Assembly: GCA_011947345.1 (NCBI GenBank)
Contig: JAAVTG010000077.1
Span: 186,001 to 250,000 of the forward strand
DNA length: 64,000 nt
Direction: 5' to 3'
DNA from: Phytophthora quininea
Taxonomy: Eukaryota > Oomycota > Peronosporomycetes > Peronosporales > Peronosporaceae
Position numbers and translations under genes: made by a program. Numbering within the stretch: position 1 is the first letter of the stretch; every line of letters starts with the position of its first letter. Positions 44,029 through 53,856 of this stretch are shown here, in pieces. The notes under the pieces were generated by a model. It ran no database searches and was not told where the DNA came from. It saw only the letters and a list, made by a program, of their open reading frames with translations.

Positions 44029-45685
44029 ATGGACGACTCAGGTACGCTGCGCTGCCTGCTTCTGGCCACTGCCTCGCTTTATTAACCGCTCCATCTTGTT
44101 TCTATCCACCAGCTACGGCAGGCGACCGCCGCGGCATGTGGGCCATGGTCAAGGAGGGCTACGAGGGGCTCGTCAGTACCGTCATCCGGCCCCTGCGAGC
44201 GCAGTACTCTCCCTCGGAGCTCGGACCCAAGCGAGCACAACTCGGTGACGTCTCAGTGCAACGCGTGGACCTCAAACTCAAGAATCCAGCAGGGTATACG
44301 CTCCAGTGCAGCTGGTGGAAGCCCAAGAGCTGCAGCAAGAAGGAGGACAAGCGGCCGTGCATTGTGGTACTGCACGGCAACAGTTCTTGTCGTCTGGGGG
44401 CGCTGGAGATCGTCATGTACGCTCTGCCAGCAGGTTTCACAGTATTCGCACTGGATTTTGCGGCTCCGGACTGTCTGAGGGCAAGTACGTGTCCCTGGGG
44501 TACCATGAGCAGACGGACATTGCCACAGCCGTGAAATATGTGCGGAAGACTGGGGAGGCCTCGAGTTTGTGTCTCTGGGGGCGCAGTATGGGAGCCGTAG
44601 CGTCGTTGCTGTATGCGGAATCCGATCCGTCGGTGAATGCGATGGTGTTGGACTCGCCCTTTTCGAGTCTGCCAAAGCTAGCGACCGAACTGGTGGAGGA
44701 CGGGAAATTGGGAGTGCCCAAGATCGCAGTCAAATTAGTGATGAGGCTGATTCGACGGGACATCAAGAAGAGAGCCAAGTTCGACATGTTCAAGCTGAAG
44801 CCCATTGCCAAGGTGCACAAGTGCGCGGTCCCGACGTTCTTTGTGGTGGGCTTGCAGGACGAACTTGTGGGCCCGCACCACGTGGAGGCGCTGTACAAGC
44901 TCCACAACGGACCCAATCAGCTGTTCAAGTTCCCGGGCGGACACAACAGTCCTCGGCCGTTCAACTTCTTTATCCAGGCGCTGCAGTTCCTGCGTGTGAT
45001 GGTCGGGCTCATGCCCCTTCCTGACGATCTGTCGACGTTTGACTTGTCGCCAGCGCAACGACAGCAATTGGATATCGGTGGGAAATCCCAGCCAACGTCC
45101 AAGCCGAAGAAGCCGACGCGTGTGTATAAGAACCCGCTGGAGCCGGGTGTCTCGATCGAGGCTGTGCACAAGATGTCTATAAAGGAGCTGAAGCAGTGTA
45201 TCGACCGCGCGGGCTACAGCGACGTGACGTGCATCGAGAAGAAGGAAATGGTAGAGCTCGTCCTCAAACTGTACGCGCGGTACAGACGGTCGAGCAAGCA
45301 GGCAGCAAACGACCGACAGAAGCCCGCAGTGGCACACCAAGATGAAGGAGCGGAGACCAAACCCAGGAGAAAGTCATCGACCACCGCCGAGCCTGCAGGT
45401 ACTAAGCATTTGCCATCCCCTTTGGAGCGACGTCGGAGCGATGGAGATGTGAACTCCGAGAAAGTTGTTGACGGCGACGCAGCTGCCTCGGCGGCGTCAA
45501 TGCTCTCTTCGATGAAGAGCAGCACGTCCAGTATCATTTCTGATGCAGAACTAGCGCGGCGATTAAGCATAGATCACCCAAGCGAAGAAGAAGAGAGGAA
45601 GGCGAAGGCGAAGATAAACCTACCAAGTGAGTTAGGATGGTCTCTGTACGTTGCGAGTCGAAACACCGACCAGGATGCCGTCTAA
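44029..45685 (+). CDS. Alpha/beta-hydrolase (ABHD17/13-like serine hydrolase) with SAP-like and disordered tail
   Basis: Two exons: 44029-44041 (MDDS plus one base) and 44113-45685, intron 71 nt. The hydrolase core has RPCIVVLHGNSSCRLGA (oxyanion HGN), the nucleophile elbow LCLWGRSMGAVASLLY, the acid in VVGLQDELVGPHH and the His in FPGGHNSPR. The frame breaks at TTTT 44456-44459; one more T gives FALDFCGSGLSEGKYVSLGY, the expected strand-turn. After the hydrolase, SIKELKQCIDRAGYSDVTCI and EKKEMVELVLKLYARY look like a SAP-like helix pair. A Ser-rich tail of about 110 residues with RRRSDGD and ARRLSID follows, likely phosphorylated. ABHD17 enzymes remove palmitate from proteins; whether this one does is unknown. 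Confidence 0.85.
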
Positions 45686-46723
45686 GTTATCAACGAGAAA
45701 ACTCGCTCGGAGGTGAAGTTCCTCAAGCGCATGAACCCACAACAGATGAGCCTCTGCCAGTGCAAGCTCCCAATACTCCGAGTCTGCCTTGGAGAAACAT
45801 TAAATCGTGATGCTTGCAGGACGTCAGTACCTCTAGGACCGCCGCATCACTTGCAGTAGCGATCGCGGCTCGAATGGATGCCAAGCGCCCGACGCCCACG
45901 AGCAAAAGATGACCGCGAACGAACACGTTAAAGAAAGGGAGATGGGCAATCGATCTTCAGTTTTGATTCCGCTGGTCGACATGAACTCAGCCTGGAAAAT
46001 CTTTGCCGTTGAAATCACTCGTCCTTTGGAACTCAAATTGTTCGGAGACTGGCAGCGGGGTCCACATCCTAAGCGCTCCCATGACTTTGCTTGGAATCTT
46101 CATTTGTGCATTGTCAATCTATCTTTTTGCCTGGTTTGTGATGCAGATTTCCTTCTCGCGCAGCCAAAATCCGAATCTTATCCTCGTACTAGCACCACCA
46201 TCGGTAGTCCTTGGCGTTACGTGTATGGCCCTGCACCCGACAGACATCAAAGCGGGCTCCCGTCGTTCCATTCGTCATCCGTAGCAGAACCAACCAATCT
46301 TTCGCATCGAAGTTTCAAGTATCTACAACATAAACACAAGACTGCTGCTGCCGTCGTAGGAAAACCAACGCGCCATATTGAAATCAAAAGCGTCCACTTC
46401 GGTGGACACCTCGCCAGCCCATCTCCTTTACCTGATCTCACCCATCCCCTTTTTCGATGGAGCGTCATCTTCCGCTTGTGTTGAGCTGCCGCGTCGCAGC
46501 GAGATCTCGTCGCTGCTACCCCCGCAGGGTCCCGTCGCACGCGATTCCGCTGTTGCCCTTGGGCCTGAGCATCACGATCTGAAGTTGCTGTAAAGCTCTT
46601 ACTTGCCAGTGCTCAAAGACAAGCAGGGGCGCTCTGGCCTCTGCCTTGGCTTGGGTTGGCCTTCTCGGCCGTCAGAATCCAATTCACCAAGTCACAGCGA
46701 CATCGAGAGCTCCACAAGCAACG
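45686..46723. other. Intergenic region between hydrolase and MFS copy 2
   Basis: About 1.04 kb. Several overlapping frames of 70-190 codons exist on both strands, none with recognisable domains or codon bias like the neighbours. No repeat noticed. Confidence 0.45.
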
Positions 46724-47256
46724 ATGGAGGTGCCCTCGCCTTCGCCAAGTCTCGATAGCAACTACGTCAGGGTGGTACCCACGCCTCAAGTCACTTCCAC
46801 GGCACCACCGGCGCCGGACGTGCACGCGCCAGTCCGGCCACGCTGGGTGCTCTTCGCGAACGTACTGGTGTCACTACTCCAACCGCTGCAGTACGGGTGG
46901 TCGACGACGCAGACAAATCTGACGACGTTCAACAATGAAGAGGATTGCGACGCTCGACCCATAGCGCCGGGAACCTGTTTGATGTTTCCGGGTCACACTA
47001 AAAGTCAGTGGACGATCGCAGTCAGCTCCTGGATCGTCGGAGGGATGATCGGCGCCCTTGTCTGCGGTCGGTTGTCCAACAAGTTCGGTCGCAAGCGCCT
47101 CATGCAGACCAACTGCCTCTTCATGATTGCTGGAGCTATCGTCCAAGCCAGTGCATCGACCATTTGGATGTTCATCGCTGGACGAGTGCTCTCTGGGATC
47201 GCGTCAGGTGGGGCAACCGGAGTCATCCCAGGCTTCATCGGCGAGATCTCGCCGCC
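46724..47256 (+). pseudogene. MFS sugar porter copy 2, 5' part, cut by a retrotransposon
   Basis: First 177 codons of a sugar porter from ATG 46724 (MEVPSPSPSLDSNYVRVVPT). Motifs RPRWVLFANVLVSLLQPLQY, SWIVGGMIGALVCGRLSNKF, GRKRLMQTNC and SGIASGGATGVIPGFIGEIS. The reading frame is intact until the 5-bp target duplication CCGCC (47252-47256), where the Ty3 element begins. The rest of the gene resumes at 52775-52779 with the same five bases. No other damage is visible in this half, so the gene was probably functional until the insertion. Confidence 0.93.
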
Positions 47257-47534
47257 TGTAGTGCGTCCACGGTAGACGAACGTTGACACAGTGTTTGGGA
47301 AGCTGGCACTTCCGAATGTTGTACTTGCCGAGTGTATTGCTTAGATGAAAGCAAAAGGAAAGTGTCTAAACTACCCCGGCAACTCGCCACTGCGAGCAGC
47401 ACACCATGGAGCCCATGGTGTGTCTTCGAGTTCAACTGCAACTGCAAGTTGGTACCAGCTGATAAGGACTGCAACCGCATTCCTTCATCGAAGTGTAACG
47501 AGGGCAAGGCTTTCAACCTGAACCACGCGCTACA
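47257..47534 (-). repeat. LTR (element 3' end; left in window)
   Basis: 278 bp, TGTAG...CTACA. Matches 52497-52774 along its whole length by eye. It is preceded by target duplication CCGCC. On the element's strand it follows a G-rich tract (cttgggggaat, minus of 47535-47545) that fits a polypurine tract. Confidence 0.96.
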
Positions 47535-47924
47535 ATTCCCCCAAGCCTTGCTTTCGGCAGCTTGAATTGAGTTGGCAGCGGAATTGCTTCAAGGTCATAT
47601 AGGTACACTGTACCATATTGACTGGTACACTGTACCACACCAACTACTGAGATATTGTTATTTGATGTATTGATCAAGTAAATGACTGTCATGTGGCTAC
47701 TGCCATGCATGGCGCGTCAACTACTGTTGCTGATCACATTGGTTAGCACGGCTATCCAAAATGTTGCTTTATGTATCTGCAACAACCCACACTGTGGTTT
47801 ATTATCGTGACACTGTCAGGATATTTCAAGTTGCTGTAGAAAATTGGTACTACCAACAAAAGGTTGCAGCAACCGCTGTACAACCTTAAGCAACCGTAGA
47901 GTTGCTACACTGTAGCACGAGAGC
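47535..47924 (-). other. Element 3' non-coding region with repeated hairpin words
   Basis: About 390 bp between integrase stop and LTR. It holds three short inverted repeats built round TACACTGTA: GGTACACTGTACC at 47602-47614 and again at 47624-47636, and GCTACACTGTAGC at 47904-47916. It also holds gttgcagcaacc near 47865. They could act as RNA hairpins or protein sites. No coding sequence. Confidence 0.55.
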
Positions 47925-49175
47925 TTAATCTGAGCTCATCTTGTCGAATGCTGAAGCTAATTTGCTGTCGCTGGCTGCGGCAACGTATGCTCGGACCAGA
48001 GCAGGGACATCCTTGCTCAGCGACTGCAGAGGCTCCCAGGAGTCCTCTATAGACTCTAATCCGCACCAGCTCACAAGCAACTCAAAGCGTTGGCTTTGTT
48101 CATTCCAGCGGTGCTTGATAAGTTGCTCGATCTTAAGCACAATACCTTGTGCAGCGACATGCTCCAAAAGTTCATCCGTGACCTCCAAATCACTGTCAGC
48201 GTAGAACTTTAGACGAGAGGCGTGAACATCTTGCTCAACACCGGTGATGAGGTGGCGAACACGGAAGGAGTGCGAGTCTGCACGGGTGATAACATAGGGA
48301 CCGACCCATGTCACGAGCAACTTACTGTGTCGTCGCTCATCGACACGTGATCGGAGGACATAATCACCCACAGCAAAGTTGACGATTTGTGCACCTCTGG
48401 ACTTTCGCTTGTTCAGGAGCGTTATCTTCTCACGTTTGTCGGTGACAGCACGATGCATCTCTTCAATACTCTTCCGTAGCTGTTCAAGCTGCTTCACAAT
48501 TGTTTCACTCGAAATCGAGATTTCCTTTAGTTGCTCATTGGGTAGGTAGAGCAAGTAGGCTGGAGAGGGGCATGGAAGTCCCGTGAAAACCTCAACGGGT
48601 GCTTGATTGGCTAACGAAGCCACTGGGGAGTGATTCATGTTCGCTTGAACAAGAGGCACTAAGTAGATCCAGTCTTGATGCGATAATTTGTACTCCATGA
48701 TCATAGCTCGGAAAACTTGCAGAATATCGCGGTTCGCACGTTCTACCGAGCCGTTAACCCACGGGCTGTATGCCACGACAAACTGCTGTTGACACTTCAG
48801 TCGCCGGCACAGGTCAGCAACAACTTGGTTCTTGAAGTGCGATCCGTTGTCGCTAACCCATACCGAAGGAATACCGAAACGACTGTGCCACCCGAGCAAC
48901 GCCTCAACTGTTACCTCACTTGTTGGTGTATCACAAGGCACAAGTTCGCAGTAGTGCGTGAAGTTGTCCTTTAAAACAAGCAGGTACTTGCAGTTGCCGA
49001 AGCCCTCGCCGAGGTATAGATAGTCGAAGTGTATTGCTCCGTTTCGAATGTCAGCACGATAAAGTTCACCCCAAGGTCTTGGCACTACCCTGCCTCCCTT
49101 GATATGCTGACAGAGAAGGCAGGAGCGCAGGAAACGACGCACTAGTTGCGTTAGATTAGCGACCGAAAAATTCTC
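47925..49175 (-). CDS. Retrotransposon integrase with chromodomain
   Basis: C-terminal part of pol, about 410 residues. The zinc-binding HHCC module is shared with the preceding frame (HCGAQGHRGEAV, then CLLCQHIK). The catalytic core has the D,D-35-E triad in IHFDYLYLGEG, WVSDNGSHFKN and WVNGSVERANRDIL. After a linker, a GPY/F-like part (LLVTWVGPYVITRADSHSF) and a chromodomain-like end (KIEQLIKHRWNEQSQRFELL, GLESIEDSWEP) place it among chromoviruses, whose chromodomain directs insertion to marked chromatin. The run AAAAA (plus 49166-49170) seems one base short; one more base joins it to RT-RNase H. Confidence 0.92.
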   Translation of the reverse strand, partial: ENFSVANLTQLVRRFLRSCLLCQHIKGGRVVPRPWGELYRADIRNGAIHFDYLYLGEGFGNCKYLLVLKDNFTHYCELVPCDTPTSEVTVEALLGWHSRFGIPSVWVSDNGSHFKNQVVADLCRRLKCQQQFVVAYSPWVNGSVERANRDILQVFRAMIMEYKLSHQDWIYLVPLVQANMNHSPVASLANQAPVEVFTGLPCPSPAYLLYLPNEQLKEISISSETIVKQLEQLRKSIEEMHRAVTDKREKITLLNKRKSRGAQIVNFAVGDYVLRSRVDERRHSKLLVTWVGPYVITRADSHSFRVRHLITGVEQDVHASRLKFYADSDLEVTDELLEHVAAQGIVLKIEQLIKHRWNEQSQRFELLVSWCGLESIEDSWEPLQSLSKDVPALVRAYVAAASDSKLASAFDKMSSD

Positions 49176-50890
49176 CGTAGCTGGTTCAGTACGACGGCCT
49201 CGCCGCGGTGACCCTGGGCGCCGCAGTGAGCAATGATCATGACACGCAGGAGTAGTGATTTAGCAGTAGAGGGTATCCAAATCATTCCTTGGACTCGATG
49301 CACTCCGTGTTCGTCGGTCTCCGACTCTGCCGGCAGCAAAGCTGCATGCGCTTTCTGCGCCGCCGCAATTTCCTTCAAAGTTGGCCACGTGAAGCCTTCA
49401 TCGTCAAGAGGGCGCAGTACCGGTCGCTGCGAAGCTTTGGCTGCAGAGCGCGTCAGTCGTTTGAAATGAGCTGATGGAGATGCCGACAACGGTGGAGATC
49501 CAGCGCCACCCCAGCGGCTAATCATATCCGCCCACAAATTGTGTACACCCTCGATGTGGACGATAGTGTAGTTGTACTCCATCAATTTTATCGCCCAACG
49601 CAATAATTTACCGCGCACATGCTTTTTAATTTCACCACCAGGCGAGAAAACATGGACCAAGTTCCTATGGTCGCAAAAGACTTTGAAGCCATTCGGTCTT
49701 AGCAGTAAGTAATCCAGATCTTCGCAGGACAGCACTATTGGATACGCCTCTTTTTCAATTACGCTCCAATGAAGCTGAGCACCAGTGAAAGTGCCGCCCT
49801 TGCAAATGAGCAATTCGTGCTTCTGATCAGTGATGGCTACGCCTTGTTCCCATTCCACAACTTGTGTCAAGATGGAGGCCCATCCCGCGTCGCTGGCGTC
49901 TGCAAACAAGCAGAATGTCGCTCTATCCTGTGGGTGAACCATCACTGCTGAGCGGCGGAGGAGGGCTTTTACTTGGTCAAAACTTGCCAACTCTTCCGTC
50001 GACATGGTAATGCTGATACCCGAGGCGACTCTCTTTGTTTTGCGTTTGCCAGTCAACGCTCGGTCTAGTAGCAGTTGAAGAGGGCGGATGATGCGCGCGT
50101 AGTCGACGAGACTATCACGCATCCAGTTGCTGGCGCAAATAAATTGCTGCAGTTGACCGGCGGTGGCTGGCGGAGGCATCGCTGAAAGAGCATCGATCCG
50201 TTTAGGGTCATGACGGACACCTGTTGCATCAATGACTTTGCCACACCACGTCACAGATTGTTGGTAGAGCGAGGACTTCTTGAGACTTAGCTTCAATCCG
50301 AACTTGTTGACCAGGTCAAACAGTCTTTCAAGTATTGCAAGGTATTCAGGAATAGTATCCGCAAACGACAGTAAATCATCAATCCAGATGAGCAAGTGCT
50401 CGTTCAGTAATTCTGCAAAGCAATTCTCCATCGAAACTTGAAAATGCAACGCTGAGTCGCAGCTGCCTTGCATCACACGAGTTGGTGTAAATACACCTTC
50501 ATCTGTCATGTAGGAGAGTAGTTCTCTGCTGTCCGGATGCACTCCAAGCTGCCAGAAGCTGCGAATAAAGTCGAAAAGACCGTAGTGCTTTTTACCGCGA
50601 AGTCGCTCTAGTTTAGTCTTCAAGTTCGGCATCACACCTGCAATTGGTTCTGTCATTGAGTTCAGCGGTTTGTAGTCTACTGCTTGCCGGAACTCGTCGA
50701 CCTTTGGCTTTCGCACAGGCAACGCTGCACACGCCCAGCGGCTACTTGGGTTTTTATAAACCCACCCAAGTTCAACAAGAGACTGGTTGAATTCACGTAA
50801 GAACTTGGTCTGCAGCGGCGCATACTGCCGAGCTTTACATCTGAAAGGACGTGCATCCGGCTTGAGGCGTAGTTTGTATGGGGAACCTTT
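49151..50890 (-). CDS. Retrotransposon reverse transcriptase and RNase H
   Basis: Ty3-type RT: FRQAVDYKPLNSMTEPIAGV, KKHYGLFDFIRSFWQLGVHP, then HLLIWIDDLLSFAD with the catalytic DD in a WIDD variant of the usual YVDD. RT is followed by the connection and RNase H (ATFCLFADASDAGWASILTQ, HWSVIEKEAYPIVLSCEDLD, YTIVHIEGVHNLWADMISRW). The frame is open upstream of the first Met to about 50890, where it meets the gag-protease frame. TTT at 50888-50890 on plus appears to lack one base; alternatively this is a programmed frameshift. Confidence 0.93.
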   Translation of the reverse strand, partial: KGSPYKLRLKPDARPFRCKARQYAPLQTKFLREFNQSLVELGWVYKNPSSRWACAALPVRKPKVDEFRQAVDYKPLNSMTEPIAGVMPNLKTKLERLRGKKHYGLFDFIRSFWQLGVHPDSRELLSYMTDEGVFTPTRVMQGSCDSALHFQVSMENCFAELLNEHLLIWIDDLLSFADTIPEYLAILERLFDLVNKFGLKLSLKKSSLYQQSVTWCGKVIDATGVRHDPKRIDALSAMPPPATAGQLQQFICASNWMRDSLVDYARIIRPLQLLLDRALTGKRKTKRVASGISITMSTEELASFDQVKALLRRSAVMVHPQDRATFCLFADASDAGWASILTQVVEWEQGVAITDQKHELLICKGGTFTGAQLHWSVIEKEAYPIVLSCEDLDYLLLRPNGFKVFCDHRNLVHVFSPGGEIKKHVRGKLLRWAIKLMEYNYTIVHIEGVHNLWADMISRWGGAGSPPLSASPSAHFKRLTRSAAKASQRPVLRPLDDEGFTWPTLKEIAAAQKAHAALLPAESETDEHGVHRVQGMIWIPSTAKSLLLRVMIIAHCGAQGHRGEAVVLNQLRRIFRSLI

Positions 50891-52464
50891 GCGGGCGGAT
50901 CGTCACATAGTACTACCCGCCAAATGTCATGCTTCGTAGTGATTCGGCGTAGCTCGGCCAATGCATCTATTGGAAACCCGTTTTCCAAAGCCGCAGACAA
51001 CAATCTCTCGATACCATCACGAATATCATTGTCATTTGCATGGCCAGGACGGAGCTCGTCGTCGTTGTCGAATGGGTCCACATCTTCCAATTGGCTACCA
51101 GCTAATTGTTCTAGTTGACGCTCCACGTCAATCCCCAAGGACAACAACACGTCTTTTCCCACGATAAATTCATCCTCTTGTTGCTCAATGATGAGGCAGG
51201 ACACGGGGTCCGCAGGCTCAACAGGACCCGCAGCAGTGTGAAGGCGGATTCTCACTTCAACTGATTCTCGAGCTTCGACGTCGTGTCCACCAACAGCCTT
51301 GCCGACGACCGCTCTACCCAACTGGGTAGAAATCACTCCACTATCACGTTTGACAAGTTCTTCATAGTTGGTCCTACTAATCAAGCACCTGTCCGAACCT
51401 GTGTCGGCACAGTACTGTAGCTCCAGAACATCGTTTAGGAGGATTGTACTGACCCCACCTAAGCGTTCCTTAAGTCGCTTCATACGAGATTTATCTGGTC
51501 GGCGCGAATGAAACTTCTTTGGAAGCTCCTTTTTCTCGGAGGTCGAAGCTGAGGGACAAGAGGCCACATAATGTGCACCACCACACTTGAGACAACCGTC
51601 TTTTGGCGCTGCTGGCCGAGTCTTTTCCACTGCTGGATTGGCGACAACACGATCAGAATCACCGGAGCGGGAGACATTCATGTTGTGGCCGCTGCGCTGG
51701 CCTCGAGCCCGTTGCTCCTTCGTGCGCGCCTTTCCCTGTAGCTTAGGTGCTTTGTCGGGCTTAGCGAGCTGCTCATTGTAGCGAGAGCGCTTGCGGCGAC
51801 GGAATTCTCGGTCCTGCTCAAGCGCCTTTTCCAGGATCAGGTCGTGGAGCTTTTGCTCGTCGTTGCGGGCTTCAGGAGACTGAAACCGGATTGCCGTTTT
51901 AACGTCAGCCTTCAACTCATTGGGCGACAGCGACTCAATTAGCAGTTTGCACTTTTCTTTGGGACCGTTCGCGCCTTCAAAGCACGTTACCAGTCCGTGA
52001 TCATCGATCACGCGGCTGCAAGTCATGAAATACTTCAAAACTCGCTCCGCAACGTCGGTCTCCGCCATATCGAGACGGAGTTCTTTTGCGAACAGTTGGT
52101 CGACGTCCGGTAGAGTGTCGTTTTTGACACTATTGATGATGATGTCTATCTCAGTCGTAATACGTGCATCCATCACATCATTCTTCGCGATCTTCCACCG
52201 GTAAGTGCAAAGTGCGTCCAGGAGCTTGTCGTCGAACGTGCTCTTGATACTCTCGCACAGGCGATCATACAGCTCTTGGTCACCCTTGCTCCGGGCCTTC
52301 ACGCTTTCTTCATATTCCGCTCGGGCCTTCTTCCACTTGATTAACTCAGAGTGGGACGTCGACGAAATTCGCGGTGCGACGACCGGAGCGAACAGCGGGA
52401 CACTCATGGTCTTCGTTTCTTCAGCATCGCCCGAAGTTTCGCCGTTGTTGTTACGAGTCTTCAT
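50677..52464 (-). CDS. Retrotransposon gag and protease
   Basis: Starts at ATG 52464 (MKTRNNNGETSGDAEETKTM). A helical capsid-like region (SELIKWKKARAEYEESVKAR) leads to a basic stretch (EFRRRKRSRYNEQLAKPDKA) and one zinc knuckle, CLKCGGAHYVASC (CX2CX3HX4C). The protease follows with active-site YCADTGSDRCLIS and a second part IVGKDVLLSLGIDV. The last roughly 70 codons (after 50890) are an out-of-frame reading of the RT start and are probably not used. Confidence 0.9.
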   Translation of the reverse strand: MKTRNNNGETSGDAEETKTMSVPLFAPVVAPRISSTSHSELIKWKKARAEYEESVKARSKGDQELYDRLCESIKSTFDDKLLDALCTYRWKIAKNDVMDARITTEIDIIINSVKNDTLPDVDQLFAKELRLDMAETDVAERVLKYFMTCSRVIDDHGLVTCFEGANGPKEKCKLLIESLSPNELKADVKTAIRFQSPEARNDEQKLHDLILEKALEQDREFRRRKRSRYNEQLAKPDKAPKLQGKARTKEQRARGQRSGHNMNVSRSGDSDRVVANPAVEKTRPAAPKDGCLKCGGAHYVASCPSASTSEKKELPKKFHSRRPDKSRMKRLKERLGGVSTILLNDVLELQYCADTGSDRCLISRTNYEELVKRDSGVISTQLGRAVVGKAVGGHDVEARESVEVRIRLHTAAGPVEPADPVSCLIIEQQEDEFIVGKDVLLSLGIDVERQLEQLAGSQLEDVDPFDNDDELRPGHANDNDIRDGIERLLSAALENGFPIDALAELRRITTKHDIWRVVLCDDPPAKVPHTNYASSRMHVLSDVKLGSMRRCRPSSYVNSTSLLLNLGGFIKTQVAAGRVQRCLCESQRSTSSGKQ

Positions 52465-52496
52465 CGTGTGAACGCTGGGTTCACTAAAGTTAACTT

Positions 52497-52774
52497 TGTA
52501 GTGCGTCCACGGTAGACGAACGTTGACACAGTGTTTGGGAAGCTGGCACTTCCGAATGTTGTACTTGCCGAGTGTATTGCTTAGATGAAAGCAAAAGGAA
52601 AGTGTCTAAACTACCCCGGCAACTCGCCACTGCGAGCAGCACACCATGGAGCCCATGGTGTGTCTTCGAGTTCAACTGCAACTGCAAGTTGGTACCAGCT
52701 GATAAGGACTGCAACCGCATTCCTTCATCGAAGTGTAACGAGGGCAAGGCTTTCAACCTGAACCACGCGCTACA
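52497..52774 (-). repeat. LTR (element 5' end; right in window)
   Basis: Second 278-bp LTR, identical by eye to 47257-47534, followed by CCGCC (52775-52779). On the element's strand the bases just inside are AAGTTAACTTTAGTGAACC, where the primer-binding site should be. They do not begin with the common TGG complementary to a tRNA CCA end, so the primer is unclear. Confidence 0.95.
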
Positions 52775-52779
52775 CCGCC

Positions 52780-53776
52780 CGACCTCCGCAACAGTCTCGG
52801 TGTGGGTTTCCAGATGGCCATCACAGTCGGCAACTTGTTGGTTGCAATCACTTTCTTCTTCGCCAGCACGAGCACTGGGTGGAGATATATCGCCGGGTTC
52901 CCCATTATGCTCGCAGTGTCGTTCTTGGTGTTGTCCCATTTCATCGTCGTGGAGAGTCCGGCCTGGCTCATGATGGTGGGAAGACAGCAGCAAGCAGAGC
53001 TGGAGTTGGCACGCCTATTCGGTCAAGAAAACGTCTACCTAGCCAAGAGCTGGCTCAAGCAGGACAACCCGGCGCGGTCAAATTCTGGTAGTGAGTATGC
53101 ACAAGGCCCGGTTGATGCCACGCCACCGAAACCATGCAATTTTGCTAAGCTGTTCTCACCGACGCTCATCCGACAGCTTCTGACGGCGATCGGAGTCGCT
53201 GGAGCGCAGCAGCTCACGGGCATCAATGCCGTCTTCTTCTACTCGTCCAGTCTCTTTGAACAGGCTGGCATCTCTGACGACCGGATTGGTATTGTAGCCG
53301 TCAACTTCATCAACGTGCTGCCTACGCTGTTTTGCGGGACCCTAGCGAGGCGTCTGGGTAATCGACGACTCATTCTCTACGGACTGGCGGGGATGCTGTG
53401 CAGTGCGATCGGCATCACCGTGTCGCTTGTTGCTAGCCTCCCTGCTCTCGCCATCGTATTCACGGCGTGCTACGTGGCGACCTTCGGCTCAAGCCTCGGG
53501 TCGTTGGCGTGGGTGGTCATGGCCGACCTATTTCCTGACGACGTCCGCGCGATGGGCACGTCCGTCTGTGCGGGGTGTAGTTGGCTGTCTAATCTAGCCG
53601 TCGGGATCGGCTACCCGTACATTGCTTCAGCGCTTGGCAACTACAGCTTTACACCCTTCATGTGTACGGTTGCGCTGTCTTTCGTTTTTGTCCTGTCGGT
53701 TGTGCCTGATACGTCAGGCAAGACAGTGCAGGAAATTCAAGACGAGTTCAAGGCAAGACGGTCCTCCAACAAGTAG
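52780..53776 (+). pseudogene. MFS sugar porter copy 2, 3' part
   Basis: Continues the interrupted gene: after the target duplication the frame reads PDLRNSLGVGFQMAITVGNL, ESPAWLMMVGRQQQAELELA, AGAQQLTGINAVFFYSSSLF, GSLAWVVMADLFPDDVRAMG and VPDTSGKTVQEIQDEFKARR, ending SSNK. All the expected C-terminal porter motifs are present and open. This half is frame-clean, unlike copies 1 and 3, and shows the homopolymer lengths those copies lack. It lacks its own start and promoter, so only the retrotransposon could drive it. Confidence 0.92.
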
Positions 53777-53856
53777 AATAGTTAGGTTAAGTACCTGGCT
53801 CAGTAGTTTGAACAGCGTAAAAATGCAATTGCCGTACTGTTCCAACCGGTCAAAAA

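Larger units (their letters stand above)
47257..52774 (-). mobile_element. Ty3/gypsy chromovirus-type LTR retrotransposon, full length, 5,518 bp
   Basis: Complete element inserted in MFS copy 2, transcribed on the minus strand. It has two 278-bp LTRs that look identical base for base, each starting TGTAG and ending CTACA, and a 5-bp target duplication CCGCC on each side (47252-47256 and 52775-52779). Gene order on the minus strand: gag, protease, reverse transcriptase, RNase H, integrase with C-terminal chromodomain. Frame breaks between gag-protease and RT, and between RNase H and integrase, each fall on a short homopolymer. Identical LTRs imply a very recent insertion. Confidence 0.96.

Noticed and set aside
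50677..50900. Tail of the gag-protease frame as real protein
   Set aside because: The RT frame over the same bases matches conserved RT sequence, so the gag reading here is out of frame.
50880..50900. Programmed ribosomal frameshift between gag-protease and RT
   Set aside because: Possible, but the same one-base deficit at homopolymers occurs in cellular genes throughout the window, so a base-call error is the simpler reading; left open.
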